Part shown: positions 41,220-48,550 of the stretch, one piece after another
How positions within the stretch are numbered: position 1 is the stretch's first letter
Layout: every line of letters begins with the position of its first letter
Origin: JAAGZL01 sp050288625
Lineage (GTDB): Bacteria; Pseudomonadota; Gammaproteobacteria; Chromatiales; Chromatiaceae
NCBI GenBank assembly: GCA_050288625.1
Contig: JBNKEE010000045.1
Coordinates: forward strand, 28,155 to 92,154
DNA: 64,000 nt
Direction of reading: 5' to 3'
Translations under genes and position numbers: made by a program
Notes under the pieces: generated by a model
Told to the model about the DNA's origin: nothing
Databases searched by the model: none
What the model saw: the letters and a program-made list of their open reading frames with translations, nothing else

Positions 41220-42134
41220 ATGGCAGATCGCAGACTTCAAGTGTTCCATACTGTTGCTCGCTTGCTGAGCTTTACCAAGGCGGCAGAGTCATTACATATG
41301 ACGCAACCGGCAGTAACCTTTCAGGTTCGCCAGCTTGAGGAGTATTTTGACACCAGGTTATTCGATCGTACCCACAATCGTATCAGCCTCACAGACGCAG
41401 GAAATCTGGTTTATCGGTATGCTGACCGTATATTTGAGCTATACAGCGAGATGGAGCATGCGGTACAGGATATGACTGGGGGTGTCGGTGGTTCTCTTAC
41501 CATCGGAGCCAGTACCACTATTGCAGACTATATGTTGCCTTCACTACTGGGTGATTTTAAGGATAGATACCCTGATGTGAATATAAACCTGAAGGTATCT
41601 AACACCGAAGGTATAGTATCCATGGTGGAAAACAACGCCATAGACCTGGGTATAGTGGAGGCCCCGGTTGGTAATAAGAACCTGGTCGTGGAGGTTTGCA
41701 GACCTGATCAACTGGTTGCAATCGTACCACCTGGACATCAGGAGTCTGAGAAAAAGAGCCTTAGCTATTCTGATCTGGTCAAATACCCATTCATTTGCAG
41801 GGAAGAGGGTTCGGGTACGCGCGAAGTCATAGAAGACTATCTGAAAGATATATCTGATGGCGCTGGAATACTTAACATTTCCATGGAATTGGGTAGCCCT
41901 GAAGCGGTAAAGGGTGCCGTTGAGGCTGGCATGGGAATATCAATTGTTTCACGCGCGACTATACAGAAAGAGGTCAAGCTGGGAACCCTGGTAGCGATAA
42001 ACCTAGACCCGATGCTTGAACGACCATTCTCATTCGTACATCAAAAACAGAAATTTCGTGTTCGGGTCATGGAAGAGCTTCTTGACTTTGCCAGGGGCTA
42101 TATCAAGGAGCACGAACACGATCTTGAGGGGTAG
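41220..42134 (+). CDS. LysR-family transcriptional regulator
   Basis: A 304-residue regulator with an N-terminal winged helix-turn-helix (LQVFHTVARLLSFTKAAESLHMTQPAVTFQVRQLEEYFDTRLFDRTHNRISLTDAG) and a periplasmic-binding-like effector domain (GSLTIGASTTIADYMLPSLLGDFKDRYPDVNINL, IDLGIVEAPV, CREEGSGTREVIEDYL). It resembles the CysL/YeiE/CbbR branch; its effector cannot be told. I start it at ATG 41220, preceded by GGGGGA, and not at the TTG four codons earlier. It is divergent from the FadL-type gene, a possible target, and is followed two bases later by a small gene. Confidence 0.92.
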   Translation: MADRRLQVFHTVARLLSFTKAAESLHMTQPAVTFQVRQLEEYFDTRLFDRTHNRISLTDAGNLVYRYADRIFELYSEMEHAVQDMTGGVGGSLTIGASTTIADYMLPSLLGDFKDRYPDVNINLKVSNTEGIVSMVENNAIDLGIVEAPVGNKNLVVEVCRPDQLVAIVPPGHQESEKKSLSYSDLVKYPFICREEGSGTREVIEDYLKDISDGAGILNISMELGSPEAVKGAVEAGMGISIVSRATIQKEVKLGTLVAINLDPMLERPFSFVHQKQKFRVRVMEELLDFARGYIKEHEHDLEG

Positions 42135-42136
42135 GT

Positions 42137-42520
42137 GTGCAGCCGATAGCAAATTTGACAAGCGATCAGCGCAAACTGCTCAAGTTATATAAAGGACTAG
42201 ATGCAAAAGACCAGTCTGTCCTGATCGCATTTGCCGAGTTTCTGAATAAGCGTGAATGCTCCTTAGAAAATGCAAACGAACAGGAAAAGCCACTCAAACC
42301 TATCCACATAGAGCGTCCTGAAGAGGAGAGCGTGGTGGCTGCTATTAAGAGGCTATCTTCCAGCTACCACATGTTGGATTCAGACATGTTGCTGACCGAA
42401 ACCTCATCACTTATGACTGCCCACCTTATACATGGCAGATCTGCATCAGATGTTATTGATGAGCTTGAGACCACATTTGCCAAAAAGTATGAGTTATTTC
42501 TAGATGAGCAGGAGAAATAA
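42137..42520 (+). CDS. Small protein of unknown function after the LysR gene
   Basis: A 127-residue cytoplasmic protein, mostly helical and acidic in appearance, starting at GTG 42137 only two bases after the LysR stop. Visible blocks are TSDQRKLLKLYKGLDAKDQSVLIAFAEFL, then ERPEEESVVAAIKRLSSSYHMLDSDMLL and ASDVIDELETTFAKKYELFL. I recognise no family or active-site motif. The tight spacing implies a shared transcript and perhaps a shared role with the regulator. Confidence 0.72.
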   Translation: MQPIANLTSDQRKLLKLYKGLDAKDQSVLIAFAEFLNKRECSLENANEQEKPLKPIHIERPEEESVVAAIKRLSSSYHMLDSDMLLTETSSLMTAHLIHGRSASDVIDELETTFAKKYELFLDEQEK

Positions 42521-42522
42521 AT

Positions 42523-42555
42523 AAGGCACCCAGGGAAGGGAGTCTGGGCGCCTTT
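42523..42555. terminator. Bidirectional terminator between convergent genes
   Basis: AAGGCACCCAG (42523-42533) pairs with CTGGGCGCCTT (42544-42554) with one imperfect position (G-U on the minus strand). It lies between the small gene after LysR and the minus-strand DUF2892 gene, with TTTCATTTT on the plus side and TTATTTATTT on the minus side. Confidence 0.8.
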
Positions 42556-42570
42556 CATTTTAGCTGTGGA

Positions 42571-42762
42571 TTACTGCTCTTCAGCCTTACAACTGCTAAT
42601 GCCAAATGGAAGATAGGCCGGGCACCATCCTATTGCTGCTGTAAACAGCGGGATAATACCGATCAGTCCCCACATGTTTTGTGCCACCACCCCCCATCCG
42701 ATCAATACTAGTCCAACTACCAGGCGAATCATTCGATCAATGCCACCAACGTTTTTTTTCAT
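42571..42762 (-). CDS. DUF2892 small membrane protein (second copy)
   Basis: A 63-residue paralogue of the protein at 21914-22099, sharing NVGGIDR, RLVVG, GWGVVAQN, IGIIPLFTAAIGWCP and a late Cys (SSCKAEEQ). Two membrane segments are expected. I start it at ATG 42762, after an AGGACAG purine run; the frame continues upstream without family features. It stands alone on the minus strand between the LysR unit and the flagellar cluster, and nothing here suggests a flagellar role. Confidence 0.9.
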   Translation of the reverse strand: MKKNVGGIDRMIRLVVGLVLIGWGVVAQNMWGLIGIIPLFTAAIGWCPAYLPFGISSCKAEEQ

Positions 42763-43035
42763 GCTGTCCTCCCGTAAAAGACACAAAAACAATTGATTGT
42801 AGCAAGTGCTATTCGACAACTATTGGAGCTTTCCATCAATAATCATAGGTAATCTAACATAGAGTGTGTTCGTGAGCATTTGTTAGATGTCAATAATAGG
42901 TACATTTGAACTGAGTTTATCAATCTGACGGAAATATGCCTTAAATTCTTGTTTCGTCGAGTCAATAGTCTGACGTTCCCTATCCTACATTCTGTAACTA
43001 GCAGAAAAATAAGTAAAAAACACCGCTGGTATTAC
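42763..43035. other. Gap before the flagellar cluster
   Basis: No gene is visible in these 273 bases. The 3' part leads into the sigma-54 promoter at 43036. Upstream activator sites for a FleQ/NtrC-type regulator would be expected here or in the leader, but I cannot name one. Confidence 0.5.
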
Positions 43036-43051
43036 TGGCACGTCAATTGCA
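43036..43051 (+). promoter_or_regulatory. Sigma-54 promoter of the fliL operon
   Basis: TGGCACG (43036-43042), four bases and TTGCA (43047-43051) match the -24/-12 consensus of RpoN promoters with correct spacing. The fliL start is 36 bases further on. In polar-flagellated gammaproteobacteria such promoters are activated by FleQ, which FleN (encoded downstream here) restrains. Confidence 0.88.
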
Positions 43052-43087
43052 CATCATGAATTGACCTTAACCCAGGGGGAAATATAA

Positions 43088-43633
43088 ATGGCTGAAGAAG
43101 AGTTGGAAGAGGATCTGGATCTAGGCGAAGAGAAAGAAGGCGGATCTAAGAATAAGCTGATCATCATTGGCGGCGCGGTATTGCTGGTGGTGATCCTGGG
43201 CGGAGCAGGTACCTGGTGGTTTTTGTCCGGAGATGATGGTTCCGCACCTGAAGCGGCTCAGACTGAAGAGGCAGATGGCACAAGTGAAGAGGAGGAGAGT
43301 GCCAAAGCTAAAGGACCAGCGATGTATCTATCTTTGTCTCCGGTATTTGTAGTGAACCTGCCGCCTGACTCCGGAGCTAAGATGCTCCAGGTTGGGGTTG
43401 ATGTAATGGTGCGAAATCAGGAGTTATTGGATTTCATAAAAACCAACGATCCTATGATCAGGCATCAGTTGCTCAATCTTTTTAGTACTCAGAATGCCAG
43501 CAAGTTGCGTAAGAGGTCAGGCAAGGAAAAGCTGCAGGAAGAGGCAAAAGAGACAATACAGAAGATTGTAAAAGACCAGGGTGGCCCAGGTAAGGTTGAG
43601 GCCGTGTATTTCACCAGTTTTGTAATGCAATAA
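43088..43633 (+). CDS. fliL: Flagellar basal body-associated protein FliL
   Basis: FliL is a single-pass inner-membrane protein around the stator that supports motor output. The order is an acidic N-terminus (EEELEEDLDLGEEKE), one membrane helix (LIIIGGAVLLVVILGGAGTW, about 22-42), an acidic linker, and the periplasmic domain (YLSLSPVFVVNLPPDSGAKMLQVGVDVMVRNQELLDFIKTNDPMIRHQLL) ending in KVEAVYFTSFVMQ. An AGGGGGA ribosome binding site precedes ATG 43088. It is the first gene behind the sigma-54 promoter and sits three bases before fliM. Confidence 0.95.
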   Translation: MAEEELEEDLDLGEEKEGGSKNKLIIIGGAVLLVVILGGAGTWWFLSGDDGSAPEAAQTEEADGTSEEEESAKAKGPAMYLSLSPVFVVNLPPDSGAKMLQVGVDVMVRNQELLDFIKTNDPMIRHQLLNLFSTQNASKLRKRSGKEKLQEEAKETIQKIVKDQGGPGKVEAVYFTSFVMQ

Positions 43634-43636
43634 ATC

Positions 43637-44653
43637 ATGTCAGCAAACGACCTACTATCACAAGACGAAATCGATGCGTTATTACATGGCGTTGATGACG
43701 GCAAGGTAGAAACTGAAGATACTTCAGCTAACGACGGTGTAGCCAGGGGGTATGACTTTGCCAGTCAAGACCGCATAGTTCGAGGACGCATGCCTACTCT
43801 GGAGATGATCAACGAACGCTTTGCTCGTCACTATCGGACTAGTCTTTTTGCCATGCTCAGACGTACAGCAGACATCTCGGCTTCAGGCGTACAGATGCTA
43901 AAGTTTTCTGAGTTCGTACACACCCTATTCGTACCCACGAGCCTTAATCTGGTTAGGATTCACCCCCTCCGTGGCAAAGGTCTATGCGTATTGGATCCTA
44001 AGCTCGTTTTCAGTGTGGTGGACAACTACTTCGGTGGCAGTGGACGTTTTCATACCAAGATTGAGGGGCGTGATTTCACTCCGACTGAACTTCGTGTGGT
44101 CAAGATGCTGCTAGACCTCATATTTAAGGATATGGTCGATGCCTGGAAACCAGTATTGAAGGTAAATTTTGAATATCTGGGATCTGAGGTAAATCCGCAA
44201 TTCGCTAATATCGTGAGCCCATCTGAGGTTGTGGTCGTTACTACATTCAATATTGACCTAGAAGCAGGAGGAGGCGATCTGCATTTTGTCTTGCCGTATT
44301 CCATGGTCGAGCCGATTCGAGATCTTTTGGACGCAGGAGTGCAGAGTGATCGTGGAGACAAAGACGAACGTTGGGAAAAAGCTCTAAGGGCTCGTATTCA
44401 ACATGCCGATTTGGAACTGTCCAGTGTACTTGCCGAGACAAAGATAAGTGTTAAAGAGATGGCGGATTTAAAGAAAGGCGACATCATTCCTCTGGATATA
44501 CCGGAGATGGTGGAGTTGTGTACCTCCGATATACCTCTATTTCGTGGACAGGTTGGGGTATCAGGAGGTAACTATGCGATCAAGATACGGGAAAAAATAA
44601 CTGTAGAACCCAAGGAAAATATACATGATTTATATGATAAGTCTGCAAACTAA
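43637..44653 (+). CDS. fliM: Flagellar motor switch protein FliM
   Basis: FliM forms the C-ring with FliG and FliN and binds phosphorylated CheY to reverse rotation. The N-terminal peptide LLSQDEIDALLHGV (residues about 6-19) is the CheY-binding segment. The middle CheC-like domain (RMPTLEMINERFARHYRTSLF, LVFSVVDNYFGGSGRFH, RDFTPTELRVVKMLLDLIFKDM) and the C-terminal SpoA domain (DIPLFRGQVGVSGGNYAIKI) are complete. The CheY-binding peptide is closely similar to three repeats in the CheA of this cluster. Confidence 0.97.
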   Translation: MSANDLLSQDEIDALLHGVDDGKVETEDTSANDGVARGYDFASQDRIVRGRMPTLEMINERFARHYRTSLFAMLRRTADISASGVQMLKFSEFVHTLFVPTSLNLVRIHPLRGKGLCVLDPKLVFSVVDNYFGGSGRFHTKIEGRDFTPTELRVVKMLLDLIFKDMVDAWKPVLKVNFEYLGSEVNPQFANIVSPSEVVVVTTFNIDLEAGGGDLHFVLPYSMVEPIRDLLDAGVQSDRGDKDERWEKALRARIQHADLELSSVLAETKISVKEMADLKKGDIIPLDIPEMVELCTSDIPLFRGQVGVSGGNYAIKIREKITVEPKENIHDLYDKSAN

Positions 44654-44670
44654 TGTAATGGGATCTGATT

Positions 44671-45126
44671 ATGAGCGAAACAGATAAAGACCCTAATGAA
44701 GCAATGGCCGATGAATGGTCGGAGGCATTAGAGGAACAAGCAGAGCATGATGCGGCAGCAGATAAAGGTGCGGCTCCGGAACCTGCCGCCCAAACCAACG
44801 CAGAGTCTGCTCAATTCCAGCAATTACACGAGGATAGGACAGGGGGCGGCCCTATCGATGTTGATGTAAATCTAGAAGGTATACTGGATATACCTGTGAC
44901 CATATCTATGGAGATAGGTCGCACCAACATCAATATTCGCAATCTGTTGCAACTCAACCAGGGTTCGGTTGTTGAGTTAGACAGGCTCGCTGGTGAGCCT
45001 ATGGATGTTCTGGTAAACGGGACCCTTATTGCCCAAGGCGAGGTTGTGGTGGTGAATGAGAAGTTTGGCATTCGCCTTACAGATGTGATCAGCCCATCGG
45101 AACGGGTGAAGAGATTGGGAAAATGA
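44671..45126 (+). CDS. fliN: Flagellar motor switch protein FliN
   Basis: FliN makes the base of the C-ring and docks export components. A long acidic, Ala- and Glu-rich N-terminal part (DEWSEALEEQAEHDAAADKG) precedes the SpoA domain: ILDIPVTISMEIGRTNINIRNLLQLNQGSVVELDRLAGEPMDVLVNGTLIAQGEVVVVNEKFGIRLTDVI. The length of 151 residues is normal for the gammaproteobacterial type. Its stop shares ATGA with the fliO start. Confidence 0.97.
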   Translation: MSETDKDPNEAMADEWSEALEEQAEHDAAADKGAAPEPAAQTNAESAQFQQLHEDRTGGGPIDVDVNLEGILDIPVTISMEIGRTNINIRNLLQLNQGSVVELDRLAGEPMDVLVNGTLIAQGEVVVVNEKFGIRLTDVISPSERVKRLGK

Positions 45127-45545
45127 AGTATCTCCGCCTCTTGGGCGTATCCATAGGCGTTATTCCGACACTGCTCGGAGCGGCGCCTAATCAATCTGAG
45201 ACCGCAACTAGATTACCAACTGGAACTATTGGAACCAGCAGCGTGTTGGAGATGGCTGCGGTTCTAACCGGAGTAATACTGCTTATTCTGATAATTGGTT
45301 GGTTGATTAAACGAGTAGGCAATTTCCCATCTGCGGGGAAAGGGATGGTAAGGATACTCGGTGGAGTTTCGCTGGGTCCAAGGGAGAGGGCGGTTGTACT
45401 AGAGGCTGGGGATAAACGGCTTTTAGTCGGAGTATCTCCGGGAAGGGTTCAGACCCTGTGTTTACTTGATGAAAGTGTTATCGATGAGTCAGAGGAGGAA
45501 TTCTCCAATCAATTGCATGAGCAGATGCAGGATGGGCCAAAATGA
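45123..45545 (+). CDS. fliO: Flagellar biosynthetic protein FliO
   Basis: FliO is a small membrane protein that helps assemble the FliP ring of the export gate. It has a signal-like N-terminus (LRLLGVSIGVIPTLLGAAP), one membrane helix (VLEMAAVLTGVILLILIIGWLIKRV) and a cytoplasmic part with the family's VRILGGVSLGPRERAVVLEAGDKRLLVGVSPGRVQTL. It overlaps fliN and fliP by four bases each. Confidence 0.94.
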   Translation: MKYLRLLGVSIGVIPTLLGAAPNQSETATRLPTGTIGTSSVLEMAAVLTGVILLILIIGWLIKRVGNFPSAGKGMVRILGGVSLGPRERAVVLEAGDKRLLVGVSPGRVQTLCLLDESVIDESEEEFSNQLHEQMQDGPK

Positions 45546-46285
45546 GGTGGTTTGTCAGGTTAATTATCTTGCTTACAGTGATTTTTCCCTTCGCCGTCCA
45601 GGCTGCGCCAGGTCTTGAAGCGCTCACAGTTGCACCAGGAAAGGGTGGCCAGCAAACCTATACCCTGAGTATTCAGATACTGATATTCATGACCGCCCTG
45701 AGCTTGCTGCCGGGCGCTCTCCTGATGATGACATCCTTTGCCCGTATCATCATAGTGTTGGCGATTCTGCGTCAGGCCCTCGGTACCCAGAACACTCCTT
45801 CTAATCAGCTTTTGGTCGGGCTGGCTCTGTTTCTGACCATCTTTATTATGATGCCGGTATTCAACGAGATATATGACACCTCTATGAAACCGTATCTGGA
45901 AGATAAGATAACAACGTCGCAGGCACTGGAAACGGCCCAGGTTCCAGTGCGTGAGTTTATGCTGGCCCAGACCAGAGAATCTGATCTGAATCTATTTGCC
46001 AAAATTGGCAATTTCGGCGAGATCGAATCACCGGACAAGGTGCCGTTTTCCATGCTTTTACCTGCATTTGCCACTAGCGAACTGAAGACAGGATTTCAGA
46101 TAGGATTCCTACTGTTTATACCATTTTTGATAATTGATCTGGTGGTGGCGAGTGTACTGATGTCCATGGGCATGATGATGCTGTCACCTCTAATTATCTC
46201 GTTACCGTTCAAGATCATGCTTTTTGTGCTGGTCGACGGTTGGGCCTTGGTATTCGGAACATTGGCTGCGAGTTTCAGTATTTGA
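45542..46285 (+). CDS. fliP: Flagellar export gate protein FliP
   Basis: FliP forms the core of the flagellar type III export gate. A cleavable signal peptide (LIILLTVIFPFAVQAAPG) is typical. Signatures are LSLLPGALLMMTSFARIIIVLAILRQALGTQNTPSNQLLVGLALFLTIFIMMPVF and the C-terminal GFLLFIPFLIIDLVVASVLMSMGMMMLSP. It starts in the fliO stop and is 12 bases before fliQ. Confidence 0.97.
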   Translation: MRWFVRLIILLTVIFPFAVQAAPGLEALTVAPGKGGQQTYTLSIQILIFMTALSLLPGALLMMTSFARIIIVLAILRQALGTQNTPSNQLLVGLALFLTIFIMMPVFNEIYDTSMKPYLEDKITTSQALETAQVPVREFMLAQTRESDLNLFAKIGNFGEIESPDKVPFSMLLPAFATSELKTGFQIGFLLFIPFLIIDLVVASVLMSMGMMMLSPLIISLPFKIMLFVLVDGWALVFGTLAASFSI

Positions 46286-46297
46286 CGGGTAATTACT

Positions 46298-46567
46298 ATG
46301 ACTCCTGATTCGGTATTAGACATAGGGCAAAGGGCTTTGGAGGTAACCACCCTGTTGGCCGGCGCAATCCTCATTCCGGCCCTACTGGTTGGTTTGGTGG
46401 TGGCGATGTTTCAGGCAGCGACCCAGATCAATGAGATGACCCTTACGTTCATACCAAAGCTGGTCATAGTAGTGGTGGTGTTAATGCTGGCGGGCCCCTG
46501 GATGTTGCAATTGATTACTGATTTTACCGTTGATTTGATTGAGAGCATTCCGGAACTGATTGGATAA
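46298..46567 (+). CDS. fliQ: Flagellar export gate protein FliQ
   Basis: FliQ is the 89-residue, two-helix export gate protein. The sequence has both helices (TTLLAGAILIPALLVGLVVAMFQAATQINEMTLTFIPKL and VIVVVVLMLAGPWMLQLITDF) and the conserved central QAATQINEMTL. It lies between fliP and fliR in the standard order. Confidence 0.97.
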   Translation: MTPDSVLDIGQRALEVTTLLAGAILIPALLVGLVVAMFQAATQINEMTLTFIPKLVIVVVVLMLAGPWMLQLITDFTVDLIESIPELIG

Positions 46568-46611
46568 GAGAGTGCAAACGGAATTAACTAGTACGGGACT
46601 GTATATTGAGT

Positions 46612-47391
46612 ATGATTTTCACAGAGGCACAATTAAGCGCATGGTTGGCAGCATTTCTATGGCCGCTTATCCGCATAAGTGCGATGATCGCTTCTGCTCC
46701 CATATTCAGTTCACGCCAGACACCCAGACGCCTTCGAGTCGGTATCACACTTCTGCTTAGTTTCATGATTATGCCGTTGATCCCGCCACCACCTGTAGTG
46801 GAGGTGTTCAGTCCTGCGGCGCTACTCATTGCTGCTCAACAGGTGCTTATCGGTCTTGCCATGGGTTTTATTATGCAGATGGTGTTTGGCGCCCTGGTGT
46901 TTGGTGGACAGGCCTTGGCATACAGCATGGGTCTGGGATTTGCATCTATGGTGGATCCGCAAAACGGCGTACAGGTGCCAGTGTTGTCCCAGTACTACAT
47001 CATTCTCTCTACTCTGTTGTTTCTGATCCTGAATGGTCATCTATTTATGATAGAAACACTGGCTCAGAGTTTTTACACCCTGCCCATAGCCGTTGATGGC
47101 ATTACGCAGGCAAATCTGAGGGATATTGTGCTCTGGGCCAGTCGCATGTTTGCCGGTGGACTGCTTATAGCCCTGCCGGCTATCGCTGCCTTGTTACTGG
47201 TCAATCTTGGTATGGGTGTTATCACTAGGGCTGCCCCCCAGTTGAACATATTCGCTGTGGGTTTCCCTATGACTATGATGATCGGATTCATTTTGATGTG
47301 GGTTACTCTGCCGAACGTGTTTGGTAAGTTCAATGAATTAGTGAACGAGGCCCTGGCCTTTATTCGCACCCTGGTGCTGGTCGCAAACTGA
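46612..47391 (+). CDS. fliR: Flagellar export gate protein FliR
   Basis: FliR completes the FliPQR gate. I start it at ATG 46612 (MIFTEAQLSAWLAAFLWPLIRISAMI); a TTG two codons earlier is also open. It has several membrane helices, SAPIFSSRQTPRRLRVGITLLLSF, QMVFGALVFGGQALAYSMGLGFASMVDPQNGVQVPVLSQYY and the C-terminal LNIFAVGFPMTMMIGF. The length, about 259 residues, is standard. flhB starts ten bases after it. Confidence 0.96.
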   Translation: MIFTEAQLSAWLAAFLWPLIRISAMIASAPIFSSRQTPRRLRVGITLLLSFMIMPLIPPPPVVEVFSPAALLIAAQQVLIGLAMGFIMQMVFGALVFGGQALAYSMGLGFASMVDPQNGVQVPVLSQYYIILSTLLFLILNGHLFMIETLAQSFYTLPIAVDGITQANLRDIVLWASRMFAGGLLIALPAIAALLLVNLGMGVITRAAPQLNIFAVGFPMTMMIGFILMWVTLPNVFGKFNELVNEALAFIRTLVLVAN

Positions 47392-47401
47392 GGATTCCAG
47401 A

Positions 47402-48544
47402 ATGGCTGAAGAGAATCAAGACGGTCAGGAAAAAACAGAACAACCGACAGCTAAACGATTGGATGAGGCCAGGAAGAAGGGCCAAATCGCGCGTTCCCGT
47501 GAGTTGAACACCATGGCTATAACCCTCATTGGCGGGATTACCCTGGTCAGCATGAGCAGTCATCTTGGCAACGGGTTGTGGAAACTGATGACCAGCAGTT
47601 TCACCATTCCGCGTCAGGATATGTATGACCCCACTGCTATGATCAATCGTCTGGCATTGGCGATCCAAGATGCGTTACTTATGTTGTCGCCGTTTTTCCT
47701 GGTGGTGATTGCGTTGGCAATAGCTAGTTCAGTTGCTCTTGGCGGATATACATTCAGCGGAGAGTCTTTGACCCCTAAATTTAGCAAGATAAACCCTATA
47801 AGCGGCATCAAGCGCGTGTTCTCACTTAGAGGTCTGGTCGAGTTGTTCAAAGCGCTTGCAAAGTTTGTGCTGGTTGGTAGTGCTACAGGTATGGTTCTAT
47901 GGAGTTCCCTAGGGGATTTTGTGGGTCTCAGTCAGATGGAATTGGGCAGCGCTGTTTCCGCGATGGGCACTCTTATTGGAGGGTCCTTCATCCTGATCGC
48001 ATCGACCTTAATTATTATCGCGATGATAGATGCTCCGTTTCAGTTGTGGCAGCACAAGCGCCAACTGAAGATGACCCGTCAGGAAGTGCGGGAAGAGATG
48101 AAGGATACAGAAGGACGTCCGGAGGTCAGAGGCCGGATCCGCAACCTGCAACGTGAATTCGCCCAGAGGCGCATGATGGAAGAAGTACCAAAGGCGGATG
48201 TTATAGTCACTAACCCAACCCACTATGCCATAGCCTTGCGTTATGACCAGGATAACATGCTGGCACCTGAGCTGGTGGCAAAAGGAAGCGGCGAGGTCGC
48301 AGCAAACATCAGGCGTGTCGGCCTGGAGCATCAGGTTCCGATGGTTGAATCACCCATGCTAGCCCGCGCCATCTATTTTAATACCGAACTTGGTGATGCT
48401 ATCCCAGCCGGCCTCTATCTTGCCGTAGCTAAGTTATTGGCCTACGTGTTCCAGCTACGCATATATCGAACAGATGGTGGTCTGAGGCCTGAGATGCCGA
48501 CCGATCTATCCATACCGGAAGAGTATCAGGTACCTGAAGACTAA
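47402..48544 (+). CDS. flhB: Flagellar export switch protein FlhB
   Basis: FlhB switches the export apparatus from rod/hook to filament substrates. The N-terminus AEENQDGQEKTEQPTAKRLDEARKKGQIARSREL is the family start, four membrane segments follow, and the cytoplasmic domain has the autocleavage site NPTH (Asn270) in VIVTNPTHYAIALRYD. The length, 380 residues, is normal. It lies between fliR and flhA. Confidence 0.97.
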   Translation: MAEENQDGQEKTEQPTAKRLDEARKKGQIARSRELNTMAITLIGGITLVSMSSHLGNGLWKLMTSSFTIPRQDMYDPTAMINRLALAIQDALLMLSPFFLVVIALAIASSVALGGYTFSGESLTPKFSKINPISGIKRVFSLRGLVELFKALAKFVLVGSATGMVLWSSLGDFVGLSQMELGSAVSAMGTLIGGSFILIASTLIIIAMIDAPFQLWQHKRQLKMTRQEVREEMKDTEGRPEVRGRIRNLQREFAQRRMMEEVPKADVIVTNPTHYAIALRYDQDNMLAPELVAKGSGEVAANIRRVGLEHQVPMVESPMLARAIYFNTELGDAIPAGLYLAVAKLLAYVFQLRIYRTDGGLRPEMPTDLSIPEEYQVPED

Positions 48545-48550
48545 ATAAGT

